A stretch of 64,000 bases of DNA, taken from positions 267,410 to 331,409 of the forward strand of contig CAJNDS010002372.1 of the NCBI GenBank assembly GCA_905221605.1, given 5' to 3'. Positions 1 through 11,042 of this stretch are shown here, piece by piece; position 1 is the stretch's first letter; each line of letters begins with the position of its first letter. The notes under the pieces were generated by a model that had not been told where the DNA came from, ran no database searches, and saw only the letters and a program-made list of their open reading frames with translations. The DNA comes from Symbiodinium natans (taxonomy: Eukaryota; Sar; Dinophyceae; Suessiales; Symbiodiniaceae). The translations under genes were made by a program, and so were the position numbers.

Positions 1-1139
1 GACCCGATTCCCTACATGTCCCCTAGACCATCCAAGGCCTATCAGGTTCCAGGGTGGTCTTCGGGTCTAGGGTTTAGGGTTTAGGGTTTAGGGTTTTAGG
101 GTTTAGGGTCTAGGGTCAAGGGTGTAGTGAGTCCAATGCTCGTCGTGTGCCTCCTTTGTTGCGTTGCGTTTGCGGCTCCTGCTATTGTGGTGCCACTTCT
201 CCAACGCCTAACCCCCAAGGCTTCCCAAACTCGCCGCAGTCGGTTTGTTCGAGAATTTTTGTTTGTGCTTGAAAGTTTCTTTCTGGTTTTCGTTTTTGTT
301 TGATAGCATTGACTATAGTTTTCTTGGTCATTTTCGTAAGGATATTGATGGAGCATGTCATACTGCTTTATTAAATACGTATGTCTATATTTACATTTAA
401 ATTTTCCGATTTAGCATAAATTTGGCATTTTTACTACACTCGGATTTATCTTGGGAAATTCTTTGTACGATTTGACAGATCTAATCGACTATCTCTCTCT
501 CTCTATTTGCTGTTCGGTCGTTTTCTTCTGCAAAGAGCTCCAAACCAAATGGTGTCTACCTATGGTGGGGCATGTCATCGATCTTATTCGAGTCTGGGTA
601 CGTGACTATAGACCATTCAGATACCCTTCTCTCTGCCCAGTAAGATCGCCCGGCAGCGATTACAGTTTGGGTGGCGCTCGCGCCCAAGGCTCACGCGCCC
701 ACTTCACTCGTCGTCACCGTGTCTTCGCGGGGCCGGAGCAGTTGCAGAGCATCACTGTCTGCCAGGAAGAAGCTGCAAGCTCCATGGGAGCTCCGTAAAA
801 GCCAGTAGTCAACTCCCCCAAATCCCGGATCAGTAACATAGAGTCTTTTGTTCTTCGTCTTTGGGCTTCGACATGTTGAGATTGCTTCAAAAGGACACCC
901 AAATCCTAAAAACCTCGCAGCGTCTCGGAGCCTTCTTGACGGTAGCGAAGTTCTTCGTCGAGGAGAAATCCTCCAAGCTTCTTGGCTGCATGTTGGGGTC
1001 GCAAGTCTCTTGGTTGAAGCCATGGTCCGTTGTGAGGCATACCGTCTACATAGCTAACGCCGACATGGCACCACTGCAAGCCAGAAAAGTCCTCTAAACG
1101 TCCAGTCGGCACGTAGGCTGGGCACTGACGTCAGCTAAG
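1..1139. other. Left flank with no assignable gene
   Basis: Positions 66-116 hold a short TTTAGGG array with variants. From about 420 to 1110 the sequence lacks telomere-like repeats and has several overlapping open frames on both strands; the longest + frames, at 848-1097, encode 69-78 residues. None shows a motif I recognise. It may be the 5' part or an intron of the split gene, or a decayed retrocopy. Confidence 0.4.
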
Positions 1140-1200
1140 GTGTATCCGGGCGTTTCTGTCGCCATGACAGAGTCGGATGATGTGGACAACATGACGGAAG
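1140..1200 (+). CDS. Exon: SDDDIP-type repeat, divergent first half
   Basis: Follows an AG acceptor at 1138-1139 and ends at a GCAAGT donor (GC class). It reads VYPGVSVAM-TESDDVDNMTEG, which aligns with the 'PGM-V-W-SDDDIP-G' core of the better copies downstream. The tryptophan is missing and the acidic core is altered, so this copy is divergent. The partner second-half exon was not found before 1885. Confidence 0.45.
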
Positions 1201-1884
1201 GCAAGTATGCCCCTCCTCGTGATTAGCTGGCATCCGCTGTGGCCTTCAAAACGCTTCGCCCTAGGGTCCTTGTGATTAGCTCATCTTTTTGAGCTGCGTT
1301 GGGGTTATATGTGGCCTTACCCGACTGTGAAGCTTTGGACCCCTCAACCCTCAAAATCCCAAAATCGAGCCCCTCTGCCCTAAACCCCTTCAGCTTCCTA
1401 AGCCCGTCCCCAAATCCCCATCTAAACAAAAGCCCTGTGCCCGAAATGCCTCGAAGCCCGACGCTGCTGTCAAGGCCTTCCACGAGGGGTTCAGTATAGG
1501 GTAGATATAGGGATAGAAGGGTTTCTGCAGAGTTTTGGTTTAGGGGTTTATATAGGGTTGCTGGGATAAATGAAGGGTCCTAAAGGGTTTGTATGGTTTT
1601 TTCTTCCGGATTTATAAACACTCGCTGTTATAGGAGGCTTGGGGTCCGGGGCGCAGAGAGTTGACGTGAGGTGTTTCTGTATAGAGGGTGTCATGAAGGG
1701 TCCATATTGGGTTTAAGGGGGGGAAGGTTTGGGGTTTTGGGTTTTGGTTTCGGGTTTTGAGGCTTCCTTGAAGGTTTTGGGGCCTCAGCCCTTTTGCGGG
1801 TGCAAAGAAGACTTGTACATCTTCAGCGCGAAGCATAACGAACACACTGAGCCCTAAGCCCTCAACCCAGCCCTAAGCTCCAAG

Positions 1885-1935
1885 GTCTACTGGATGGACC
1901 AAGATAGCGACGTCCCGCGGGGCCACCTCGGCGAG
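1885..1935 (+). CDS. Exon: SDDDIP-type repeat, first half
   Basis: A 51-bp exon (17 codons) reading VYWMDQDSDVPRGHLGE after an AG acceptor and before a GC donor. It has the same length and phase as the homologous exon at 5099-5149, which supports the boundaries. It joins in phase to the exon at 2680, completing a G-x-(L/I)-G-E-V-V-x-V segment. Confidence 0.6.
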
Positions 1936-2483
1936 GCACCCTCGGATTATTGCATCGCGTTTTTGTTGTTTGTTGGTTTGAGTTTGCTGATTGTGGATTT
2001 GACTTGGGTTGAGGGCCTCCCTTTGTTAGCTGGGCCGGAAATGGTTTAGGGTGTAGGAGTGCGTGGGGGCGGTTGGGGTTTAGGCCCTCCGCGTTCGTGA
2101 CACCCGTCTAAAGCCCAAACTTCTTCACGTGCTTTGAAGCCTTACGCCAGGGCTGCAGGTTTAGACTTCAGGCTTTGCGAGTGGGAATATGTCAGGTGTC
2201 TGCGTGCTGTAGCCGTTCAACCCTCAGCCCGACCCTAGAACCCAAGACCCCAAACCCCGGAAGCCGCAAACCCTTAGCCCAGGATGTCAAACCTTGCAAG
2301 CCCCAGAGCCCCCAAACCCCCAAAACTCTGTGAAACTTGGGGCTCCTGCGAGCATGAAAGGATCTCTCGAGGCCCCTAGATTCGGTCATGTTTGCTCCGC
2401 AGCCCGCGTGCAGGTGGCGATGTTTGTAGGGTTTGGGGTTCAGGGCTTCAGAGCTTCAGGGCTTCGGGGCTTCGGGATTTCAG

Positions 2484-2518
<35 letters not shown>
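2484..2518. repeat. (TG)n microsatellite
   Basis: About 17 uninterrupted TG units in an intron between the exons at 1885 and 2680. Confidence 0.95.
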
Positions 2519-2519
<1 letters not shown>

Positions 2520-2679
2520 CTTTTTGTTTTGTGGGTTGAGGGTTTAGAGTTTTGGTCCAGCTGATTGCCTCCCAGGCTTTATAAACCCCAAAGCTTCAGC
2601 CCCAAACCCTGAACCCCAATAAGCACCCAAGCTCGCCCAAAACTGCTCAAAACTTTCCTCGGCCTTTCTCCGGGCGCAG

Positions 2680-2778
2680 GTGGTGGAAGTCCTGGAAGAG
2701 GATGGGAAGCGAAGGGTCCAGTTTCCGCAAGGCAGGTGGAAATTAAAGGCCGACGGGCGACTCAGCTGCAAGTTCCGG
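2680..2778 (+). CDS. Exon: SDDDIP-type repeat, second half
   Basis: A 99-bp exon after CAG, ending at a GC donor. It begins VVEVLEEDGKRRVQFPQGRW and continues with a basic KLKADGRL tail. The VxFPxGxW strand is the second hallmark of this repeat family. The short beta-strand pattern suggests an SH3-like or MIB/HERC2-like barrel; that fold assignment is an inference. Confidence 0.65.
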
Positions 2779-3240
2779 GCCGTGAAGGGATATTGTCGGG
2801 GGGAAGTTTTAGGGCTTTCGTTTTTTTTTTTTCCTCCTGGGGTTTAGGCCAAGCCACGGCACCTTAGGGGGTTTGGGGTCATTCGGGCCTTGTGCCTTGG
2901 GGCTTTGGGGTTTTGGGGTTTGTGGCGGGCCTAGGATGCCCAGTAGTGCCCTTATTCCCTTCTTGGGGGGGGTTTAGGTTCCCTTATAAACCCCTTTAAG
3001 CAAAATAGGGCACCCGTTTTAAGCCTAGGTAAATGGGCAGCCTAGAGGCTTGGGTTTAGGGCACAGGGCTTCTGAAGCTGCGGAGATTGCAGGCGATTGA
3101 ACATGGGTCTGCAGGCAGTGTCCTGGTTTGTGCTTCAATGCTTAAAACAGTAGGTAGCCTCCAAAAGTGGTTTCTAAGCCCAAGCCCTAGAGCTTATAAG
3201 CCCTAAGCTTCACACAAGGCTGAACGTCTCCGACTTGCAG

Positions 3241-3290
3241 AAGGGCACCTTCGTGCATTCCACGAGCGACGATTACGATTTCGACCCGCG
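3241..3290 (+). CDS. Exon: SDDDIP-type repeat, first half
   Basis: Starts after TTGCAG and reads KGTFVHSTSDDYDFDPR. The aromatic/acidic core is present but D-I-P is replaced by Y-D-F-D-P. The 3' edge is uncertain by a few bases because GA and GT donors overlap here. Confidence 0.5.
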
Positions 3291-3630
3291 AGTTACATGA
3301 GAGTTCAACCAGAGGTTGTTTTGTTTGGTAAAACCTGCCAAGCTCGCCACACCTCCAAGCACTGAAACTCCAAACCTGTTATTTTGCTTTCTTATCTTTT
3401 CCCAATCTTGGGTCACCATCTGAACCTTAAAGCACAAGTGGTCGTGTTTGATATTTCCACTTTCTGAGCTATGGGCAACCACCAAAAGGAAACCCAACCC
3501 TTAGAGGCCCCAAGCCCCAAAACCCCAAACTACGCTAGTGCCAAACCCTCAATCCCCCCCCCCCCCCCCCAAACCCTCATCCCCAAGCACCCAAAGACCC
3601 TTCTACGCCCCTCAGCGTAAACCTCCAGAG

Positions 3631-3710
3631 CCGAGGATGTCATCGGGGAGATTCTCGACTTGGATGATGGCAAGCTGATCGTTGAGATCAAGGGCGAGAA
3701 GGCAGTGGAG
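3631..3710 (+). CDS. Exon: SDDDIP-type repeat, second half
   Basis: Reads EDVIGEILDLDDGKLIVEIK then GEKAVE after an AG acceptor, and ends just before a long G run. It matches the 'G-E-I-(L/V)-D-x-D-D-G-K' part of the repeat. The following V-x-F-P-x-G-x-W strand is degenerate. Confidence 0.5.
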
Positions 3711-3978
3711 GGGGGGGGGGGGGTCTTCCCAAGGAGTCTAAGTCTTGTAGTTTTTGAAGGAATGTTTACAACGGCTTATGCATGTTTATGAGGGCCTAAG
3801 TCTGGGCTTGCAGTTTCTAAGGTTTTTCTAATGGCTCTTAGGGGCTTTCATTTTTGTCAGAGCTTAGGGCTTGTATTTTTCTTTGCCTAGAGCGGCCTAG
3901 GTTTTGTATCAGCCTTTCACGCAATCCCTTAAACCCTCAGCCCCCTAAAAACCAGGATGGTTCAGGTCTGGGCTCAAC

Positions 3979-4054
3979 AAAAACCCTAAACCCTAAACCC
4001 TAAACCCTAAACCCTAAACCCTGAACCCTGAACCCTAAACCCTAAACCCTAAAC
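3979..4054. repeat. CCCTAAA telomere-like array
   Basis: About ten CCCTAAA units with a few CCCTGAA variants, in the intron between 3710 and 4721. TTTAGGG-type units in the opposite orientation follow at about 4144. Confidence 0.9.
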
Positions 4055-4720
4055 TGTTGTGCCATGGGTCCCAGGCTTCGGAGCCTCGAGGAATAGTCGA
4101 GGTGTGTTTTTGGGGTTAGGGTTCCAGGTTTATTTTCAGTGGGGATTAGGGTTTAGGGTTTCGGGTTTAGGGTTCCAGGTTTATTTTCAGTGGGGATTTT
4201 TAGTGCTTCTTCGGCTTCAGGATCTTTGGCACGCAAGGCATTGTGCACTGGAGTATCCTTTCGTGAGCTCTGCAAAGACCGCTCAAAGTCGCCATTCGAA
4301 GCAGAACTGACCTTGAACATGCTGCCCAGCGACTCGATCCCCAAGCTTCTGAAGCCCGATAGGCCCGATAGGCCTACTGGGTTTGAGGTCTATGAAGCTC
4401 TATGTGATACATGCGCAAGCATCCACCCCCCCACCCCCCCCCCGCCCTCCCCATTCCACCATGGCATCCCTGGCTTTGGGTTCCCTGCGCTCCCCTGGCC
4501 CTGTGGTTCGCGGTCTGCAGTTCATGGTGGGTTGAGGGTCGAGGTAGGGCTAGGCTTTACGGTTGGGTTCGGGTTTGGTTGAGGGTTTTGGTATCCCCCC
4601 CCACCCCCCCCCCGCCCCCCCCGGGGGTTTAGGGTTAAGAGTTTCCCCCCTCCTCACCCCCCTGTGGCTCACGGTCTCTTAAACCCTAAACCCTAGCCCC
4701 CAAAACTCTGGGGGCGGAAG

Positions 4721-4774
4721 GTCAAGCAGAAGCCGAAGAAGCTGGTGAAGTGTGACTTCCAGCCTGGCATGTAT
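4721..4774 (+). CDS. Exon: repeat linker ending QPGMY
   Basis: Reads VKQKPKKLVKCDFQPGMY. The F/V-QPGM ending precedes a new repeat; the same linker ending (HVQPGM) occurs at 10988-11042. It joins in phase with VFWTRSDDD at 5099. The donor is GC. Confidence 0.5.
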
Positions 4775-4795
4775 GCCCCTTGGCTTTGGGGAGGT

Positions 4796-4894
4796 TGAAG
4801 GGTTTGAAGGGTGAAGGACGGGTTTGAAGGGTTTGAAGTGTTTTGAAGTGTTTTGAAGTGTTTTGAAGGGTTTGAAGGGTTTGAAGGGTTCAAT
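4796..4894. repeat. AGGGTTTGA-type tandem repeat
   Basis: Nine- and ten-base units GGGTTTGAA and GTGTTTTGAA alternate over about 100 bp. Probably derived from the telomere-like unit by expansion. Confidence 0.8.
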
Positions 4895-5098
4895 GTTGTT
4901 TGAGGTTTGAGGGCCATTTTGAGGCCTGCAACACTTTTGCAAGTGGGGGGGGGGGGGGGGGGGGGGATGCCTTCCGGCCTCCCGCAGTAGCACCATCAAA
5001 GCCAATGCCGACTCCTTGAATTGAAAGGCCGAGGTTTCCGAGCGTAGGCAGAGATGGGCAGTTTCCGCCTTTACTGAGACAGGGTGAGATCTCCCCAG

Positions 5099-5149
5099 GT
5101 ATTCTGGACGAGATCCGACGATGACATCCCAGCGGGACACATCGGCACA
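5099..5149 (+). CDS. Exon: SDDDIP repeat, first half (near consensus)
   Basis: Reads VFWTRSDDDIPAGHIGT, one of the clearest copies of the motif. It is 51 bp, like the exon at 1885-1935, and is bounded by CCCCAG and a GC donor. It continues in phase into 5351. Confidence 0.7.
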
Positions 5150-5350
5150 GCCGCCGGGCCTGAGGATAGTCAACCCTATGCTTCTGCAGCTGCCCTCAAT
5201 CCCTCAACTCGAAGCCCTCACCTTAACAGCCTAAAGCCTACGCCGTCTGAAATCCTGACCCTCAAGGCACCCCAGGTGCTCCCTAAACCCGAAGCCCCCT
5301 AAAGCCCGAAGCCCAAGAAGTTCCGAGCCCGGAAGCATGGGGCTCCCCAG

Positions 5351-5386
5351 GTCTTGGGGGACCTGAACGATGAAGGCAGGGTGAAG
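5351..5386 (+). CDS. Exon: SDDDIP repeat, middle
   Basis: A 36-bp exon reading VLGDLNDEGRVK between CCCCAG and a GC donor. It supplies the 'V-x-G-x-x-D-E-G-R-V-x' strand. The same peptide (VVGSLNDEGK) appears at 7480-7520 within a longer exon, which supports it as coding. Confidence 0.6.
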
Positions 5387-5425
5387 GCCTGTGGAGTTCC
5401 GGATCTCTTCCTCGTTCTTACAAGG

Positions 5426-5765
5426 GTTTCAGGGTTTGTGGGGTTTCAGGGTTTCAGGGCTTGTAGGGTTTCAGGGTTTGTAGGGTTTCAGGGTTTGTAG
5501 GGTTTCAGGGTTTCCGGGTTTGTAGGGTTTCAGGGTTTCAGGGTTTCAGGGTTTCAGGGTTTCAGGGTTTCAGGGTGTCAGGGTTTCAGGGTTTCAGGGT
5601 TTGTAGGGTTTCAGGGTTTGCAGGGTTTCAGGGTTTCAGGGTTTGTAGGGTTTCAGGGTTTGTAGGGTTTCAGGGTTTCAGGGTTTCAGGGTTTCAGGGT
5701 TTCAGGGTTTCAGGGTTTCAGGGTTTCAGGGTTTCAGGGTTTCAGGGTTTCAGGGTTTAGGGTTT
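5426..5765. repeat. GGGTTTCA octamer array
   Basis: About 40 units of GGGTTTCA with interspersed GGGTTTGTA. An open frame through it is only a repeat translation. The array ends in two true GGGTTTA units. Confidence 0.9.
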
Positions 5766-6856
5766 AGGATGTATTTTCGAAGGGGACTAAGTGCTCGCGG
5801 ACTAGGGCTAGGGGCGGGGGCGATTGGGGTGGAGGTGAAAGAAGTCGAGGTGCTCAGGGGGTGCTGCTTCTAAGGGCCAACGTGGCCCAACCGGTTTGGG
5901 ATCTTTTGTGTTTTAGGTCAGTTTGGGGTCGATCAAGCAAAAACTCAGAAGCAACTGGCCTGCGAATCTGAAACGGCGAATCAGAAACCAGCACGTTTCA
6001 GAAACTGGAAAAATGAAACCCGCGCGAATCAGAAACTGCGCATCAGAAATCCGCGCGAATCAGGAACAGCGCATCAGGAACTGCGGAGCAGGAAACCTGC
6101 TGGATGCGGGGGGGGGGGGGACGACAGAAGACTCTGCGCTCAGACGTCATGGGGCGGGAGTGGGGTGGGGGGGTGGGGGTTTGCCAAGACATGAAAAACA
6201 AAGGAGAGAAGTTTAGGGCTAGAAAATTGAAAGTTTGGGGTAGTGGGTCTTGGGTTGCTGAATCATCCGTTTCATGGTTTCCGATTTTCCGAATTCGGTT
6301 TCCGACTCAGCCGTCCTGGTTTCTGATTCAGCCGCTGTGGTTTCCGGTTTCGCCGTTCTGGTGTCCATTTTTGTCGTCGACCGTTTAGGGTCACCGTCAA
6401 CCCGCAAACCCCTGAACGCAAAAACCCAGGTTGAGGGCTTTTCGGGTGTGGGATGAGAGTTCAGCTTCTGCTAGAGCAGAGGCCGAAAAACTTTGGGACC
6501 TCAGCGCGTAGGGATGCGTAGGGCTTGGTGCGTTTAAGGGGCTAATTTCGGCTTCAAGGCTGGAGGATGCGGGTTTGCGGTTGAAGGTGTGTTTGGGGTC
6601 GAAGTATTCGGATTTAGGTCTTTGGAGCCTTTGGAGCTTGGCATTTTCTGGGTTCGTACTTGGAGCTTTCGGGTGTGGGGTTGAAGGATTCGGGGTTGGG
6701 TTTAAGGCCTGCTTCTTGGTTCTCGATTGGGAATGCGTGAATTGCTGACCTTCACCCCGAAGAGCCCTAGACCACCACCGTAAAGTCCCCAAATCAGACG
6801 TAGACCTATGCAACTCCCGAACCCTGTACAATCCCCAATACCCGAACCCGCACGAG

Positions 6857-6901
6857 GTCAAGTTCCCCAACGGTTGCTGGCGCTTTAGACCGCGGGAGAT
6901 G
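6857..6901 (+). CDS. Exon: SDDDIP repeat, terminal FPxGxW segment
   Basis: A 45-bp exon reading VKFPNGCWRFRPREM after CACGAG and before a GC donor. It is identical in length and phase to the exon at 8583-8627 (VKVQFAKGCWRFAPE), so both boundaries look right. Confidence 0.65.
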
Positions 6902-7403
6902 GCTCCTTGGCGGTTAGGGTTTAGGGTTTAGGGTTTAGGGTTCAGGGTTCAGGGTCTATGTAGGACTATAAGGGTTGAGGGTTTAGGGGGTTGAGCCGGT
7001 TGAGGGGGTTCAGGGGGTTGAGGCCTTGGGGTGAGGGTTTCGTAGGATGATAATTGCAGGGTTTAGGGTTCGGGCTTCAGGGTGGAGTGGCCTGAGGTGC
7101 TCCTCATGTGGGTTTCCTCAGGTGCCAAGCCCTGAAGTTATGAACCCTGAACCCTATGCACTCGCGCTAAAATCACGATGGATGGTGGAAGATCCCCTGC
7201 TTACTTGCAGAAGCACACGGGTGCCTGCTTTGAAGCCCCAAGAACTTCGAAAGCAATGGTAGGAGAATGCTTCACAAGCTAGTGCTGTCGGATGGCGGAT
7301 TGAGTTAAATCGCCCTAATCTTGAAACCCAATATTCCGAAACCCCTATATGTTCCCCTAATCGCCAAAAATCCCGAACCCTGAATTCTAAACTACTCCTC
7401 GAG

Positions 7404-7520
7404 CTGGAGGTGCGCTGTCACATCCAGCACAATTCCTACGTGCAATGGAAGAACCACGACGATGACATCGCGAAAGGGGAGATTGGGCAGGTCGTCGGCT
7501 CTCTGAACGACGAGGGCAAG
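7404..7520 (+). CDS. Exon: SDDDIP repeat, first half plus middle
   Basis: Reads LEVRCHIQHNSYVQW followed by KNHDDDIAKGEIGQVVGSLN and DEGK. This exon fuses the two segments that are separate at 5099 and 5351, showing intron gain or loss between repeat copies. The donor appears to be GT at 7521. The upstream boundary (CTCGAG) is less certain. Confidence 0.65.
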
Positions 7521-8338
7521 GTGGGGGTATCTTCTAGGTGGGTTACACATGATGAGCCCTTTTTGGGGTTGCCTTGTTTTTGGGCTGAATACCTTTTCTA
7601 ATGTGGTTCTAGGCAGGACTGTCAGGGAGGTTTGTGGTCTGGTTATTCGGAGTTATATTGAGGCAGGGCATACTTGACGGAAGTTCTGCCATTGTGCGCG
7701 GATTATCACGCTCCTGCTCCATGGTAACTGTAGACTCGCCGTTCTGCCGAAGAGGTGGCGAAGAACAGGAGCAACACCCTAAGCCCCTTGAGCTTTGTGA
7801 ACTTGGGTGGCCTGTGTCAACCTGAGACCCGAAGCCCGAAACCCTGAAACATAAAGCAAAGAGGGACAGGAGCTTCAGTTCACCGGGCATCTTGTGTGAA
7901 CTCTGACCGTTTTTGCAAGGTATGGATTGGGTTTTTGAGACTCTGTGACGGGCGTTCGGGTTCAGGGTTGGTTTAGGGTACTACTAACAGCCCCGAATTC
8001 CCCAGTCGATCCGCTTCAACCCCCTGAACCTCCAACCCTAAGCCCCACACTTCCCGCGCCCCCCCGCCCCCCGCCCCAAACTGCCCATAACTCCTAAACC
8101 CCAAATAAAATTTCTCGACTCCTCCCACCGATATACTTCCTCCAAAACCCCGAGACCAACCAGAAACCCTATTCCCAAAGCCAAACGCTCTGAACTCTAC
8201 CCCCCAAGCCTCCTACACGCTAGACCCAGAACCACTTCCCCGAAACCCCCAAAATGAATCCCTAACTCTGAGCCCCCCTGAATCTCGTACCTTAAACACC
8301 GAAACCCCCAAAAAGAACCCTTCACGCCCAACGCCCTC

Positions 8339-8540
8339 CCTAACCCCTAACCCCTAAACCCTAAACCCTAAACCCTAAACCCTAAACCCTAAACCCTAAA
8401 CCCTAAACCCTAAACCCTAAAGCCTAAAGCCTAAAGCCTAAAGCCTAAAGCCTAAAGCCTAAAGCCTAAAGCCTAAAGCCTAAAGCCTAAACCCTAAACC
8501 CTAAACCCTAAACCCTAAACCCTAAACCCTAAACCCAGAA
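8339..8540. repeat. CCCTAAA array with internal TAAAGCC block
   Basis: A pure CCCTAAA run is interrupted by about ten units of the same length reading TAAAGCC (8417-8490), then returns to CCCTAAA. The heptamer register is kept. Confidence 0.92.
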
Positions 8541-8582
8541 CCCAAAACCCAAAACCCAAACCCTAACTCTGAGCCTCCGCAG

Positions 8583-8627
8583 GTCAAGGTCCAGTTTGCC
8601 AAGGGTTGCTGGCGGTTCGCTCCGGAG
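8583..8627 (+). CDS. Exon: SDDDIP repeat, terminal FPxGxW segment
   Basis: A 45-bp exon VKVQFAKGCWRFAPE after CGCAG, ending at a GC donor. It follows directly on the repeat started at 7404 and is flanked on both sides by telomere-like arrays. Confidence 0.65.
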
Positions 8628-8689
8628 GCCCGAAACCCCTTGAAGCTCAACCCCTGAGAGCCTCTAAACCCGAAACCCTAAACCCTCAA

Positions 8690-8876
8690 GGGTTTAGGGT
8701 TTAGGGTTTAGGGTTTAGGGTTCAGGGTTCAGGGTTTAGGGTTTAGGGTTTAGGGCCTCGGCCCTGAAGCCCACACCCTGAAGCCTGGGACTTTTATGGG
8801 TTCAGGGTTTAGGGTTTAGGGCTCGGGACTTAGGGTTTAGGGTTTAGGGTTTCGGGTTTAGGGTTTAGGGTTTAGG
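8690..8876. repeat. TTTAGGG telomere-like arrays
   Basis: Two short TTTAGGG runs with TTCAGGG and TTTCGGG variants flank the sequence at 8755-8800, opposite in orientation to the array just upstream. Confidence 0.88.
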
Positions 8877-9171
8877 CTTGTTGCGGGTTTGCGTTTGGGG
8901 CGTTGAGGGCTTTGAGGGTTTTCGTCTTTTTTCTAAGTTTTTTTTGGGGTTAAGGGCTGTGTGGTTAGGTGCGGGTTGAGAGGTTTGGGGATGTAGGATT
9001 TAGGTTGACAGGTAGGTCCTGGGGTTTGGGTGCTTAGGGTCCTGAAGGTTGACGCCTTTCGTGGCTGAGCGTTTAGGGGTTAGGTTCGGGGTTTCGTTTA
9101 GGAGTTTAAACCCTAAACCCTAAGCCCTAAGCCCTAAACCCTAAACCCTAAACCCTCGTGCTTCGGCCCAG

Positions 9172-9244
9172 ACGCTGTTCGCGCACGAAATGCAGCTCGG
9201 CTCCTTCGTGACCTGGTCGAGCCACGACGATGATGTTCCGAAAG
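9172..9244 (+). CDS. Exon: SDDDIP repeat, first half
   Basis: Reads TLFAHEMQLGSFVTW then SSHDDDVPK plus one base of a Gly codon. The GC donor at 9245 and the GC that opens the exon at 9767 restore the glycine codon, so the junction is confirmed by phase. Confidence 0.75.
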
Positions 9245-9766
9245 GCTTCCCCGAAAGCCCCTTGTGCCCTAACCGCGGAACCAGATGAAGTTGGGGTTTA
9301 GGGGTTTGGGGGTTCAGGGTTTAGGGGTATTCGGATGTTGCTTTCTTGGGAGTGAAGTTCAACAGTCAGCGAAAAGGGTCCGAATGGTACGATGTGTCGC
9401 AAGCCTGATTGGATGGCCACGTCGTAGGTGTTACGGTCGTGCAGTCGCCAGATTCCGCATGGACTCCGAAGAGTTCCCAACCAAAAAAGCCCCAAAAGGA
9501 GCCAGCGGCAAAACCAAAAGCCCTGCAGCAGGAAGCCCAGTGCCCTGAGCCCTCAATCCGTTAAACGGGTTTCAGCCATGGGATTGATAAGCCCCATCAA
9601 AAGCCTAAGCCCAAAAAACAAACCTGAAGCTTCCTGAGAAAGCCTTGGGCGCAAAACCAACTGCCCTCTCCCCACGTACCAGGTCCAGTATGCACGGATG
9701 CTGGGCTCGCGCTGATCCACATGAGTGACTCCCCCCCCCCCCCGCTCCCCGCCCTGTCTTTGGGAG

Positions 9767-9832
9767 GCGATGTGGGCCGGGTGATCGGCATCAAGCCGGA
9801 TGAGGGCCGGCTGAGGGTACAATTTCCTAAGG
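9767..9832 (+). CDS. Exon: SDDDIP repeat, middle and FPxG segment
   Basis: Reads GDVGRVIGIKPDEGRLRVQF then PK plus one base. Both neighbouring junctions keep phase: a G from 9244 on the left, and G plus GC from 10988 on the right, giving FPKGTW. The donor is GC. Confidence 0.75.
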
Positions 9833-10660
9833 GCACCTTGGTGGGCTGATCTGAGATCAGGGTTCAGGGGTCAATGTCCAGGATAATTGTGACGAGTGTC
9901 GACAGTTTCCATGGCCAACTTAGCACGCAGCACCATTCAGGAGAATGGAAACCAACCTTAACCTCTACTGACTCCACTCGTAGATACTTCACCCCCCCTC
10001 AAAAAAAACACAGTATGAAGAAACCAACAATGCCCCCCTCCCTCCCCTGAACAAACACAAAAAAAGAACCGAAAACCCCAAATCCTTATAAGCCTTAAGA
10101 CCTAAACCCTAAACCCTAAACCCTAACCCCAAAGAAGCCTGTAGCCCGAAGCCATGAAGGCCGAACCTCAATCGTGCTGATCGGCTTCTGCCGGGCGTAG
10201 GCAGCCCCATCGAGCATCCAGAACCCCCAAGCTTCACCTTGGGAACTTCCCAAAGCCACCTGTACAAGACATTACACCACACCCTGTAGCTACCCGATGT
10301 GAGAGCCATCCTGTTTCGTTTTCGGGTAGATCGGAGAGGCAGTTGCTCGAGTTGTGGGCGCTCCTGGGATGCTGTGCGGGACTCTTTTTGAGTCTCCCCC
10401 CCCCAAGGGGGGGGGGGGGAACTCCAAGGCTACGCCCTCCTCTGATCCTGGGCACTCTATGGATACTCGGGGGGGGGGGGCCCCCTGCGAGCTTCTCTGC
10501 ACTCCATAAGACCACTGTTTGGCGTGGGGCTCTCTGTGGGATTCTCTGGGCAGTCCAGGGGACCCGGCCAGGAGACGAGGCGAGGAGAGAAGGGTTGACT
10601 TAAGACTAACAACCTGGCACCCCGGACAATGGGAGACAGATTTTAAAAACGAAAGTTCAC

Positions 10661-10790
10661 CCTGTGCCCTGTGCCCTGTGCCCTGTGCCCTGTGCCCCGT
10701 GCCCTGTGCCCTGTGCCCTGTGCCCCGTTGCCCTGTGCCCTGTGCCCTATGCCCTATGCCCAAAGCCCTATGCCCTGAGAACCCTATGCC
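10661..10790. repeat. CCCTGTG heptamer array
   Basis: About 15 CCCTGTG units, one slipped by a base, passing into CCCTATG units and then, after a gap, into CCCTAAA at 10797. A heptamer that mutated as a block. Confidence 0.9.
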
Positions 10791-10796
10791 CGATCA

Positions 10797-10977
10797 GCTA
10801 AACCCTAAACCCTAAACCCTAAACCCTAAACCCTAAACCCTAAACCCTAACCCCTAAACCCTAAACCCTAAACCCTAAACCCTAAACCCTAAACCCTAAA
10901 CCCTAAACCCTAACCCCTAAACCCTAAACCCTAAACCCTAAACCCTAAACCCTAAATCCTAAATCCTAAACCCTAAA
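10797..10977. repeat. CCCTAAA telomere-like array
   Basis: About 25 units, with two CCCTAACC expansions near 10848 and 10912. It ends 10 bp before a coding exon. Confidence 0.93.
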
Positions 10978-10987
10978 CAACCTTGAG

Positions 10988-11042
10988 GCACTTGGACTTT
11001 CAAGGCCAACAAGCTGAAGTTGCACCACGTGCAGCCAGGGAT
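10988..11042 (+). CDS. Exon: SDDDIP repeat end and linker
   Basis: Reads GTWTFKANKLKLHHVQPGM across the two junctions. It completes the FPKG|TW strand from 9832, and its AT ending plus the G at 11406 recreates the Met codon of QPGM-FVHW. The donor is GC. Confidence 0.75.

Noticed and set aside
5575-5760. Open frame of GFQGFRVS repeats
   Set aside because: A direct reading of the GGGTTTCA octamer array.
10661-10790. CRISPR array
   Set aside because: The heptamer repeat has no spacers; the genome context is eukaryotic.
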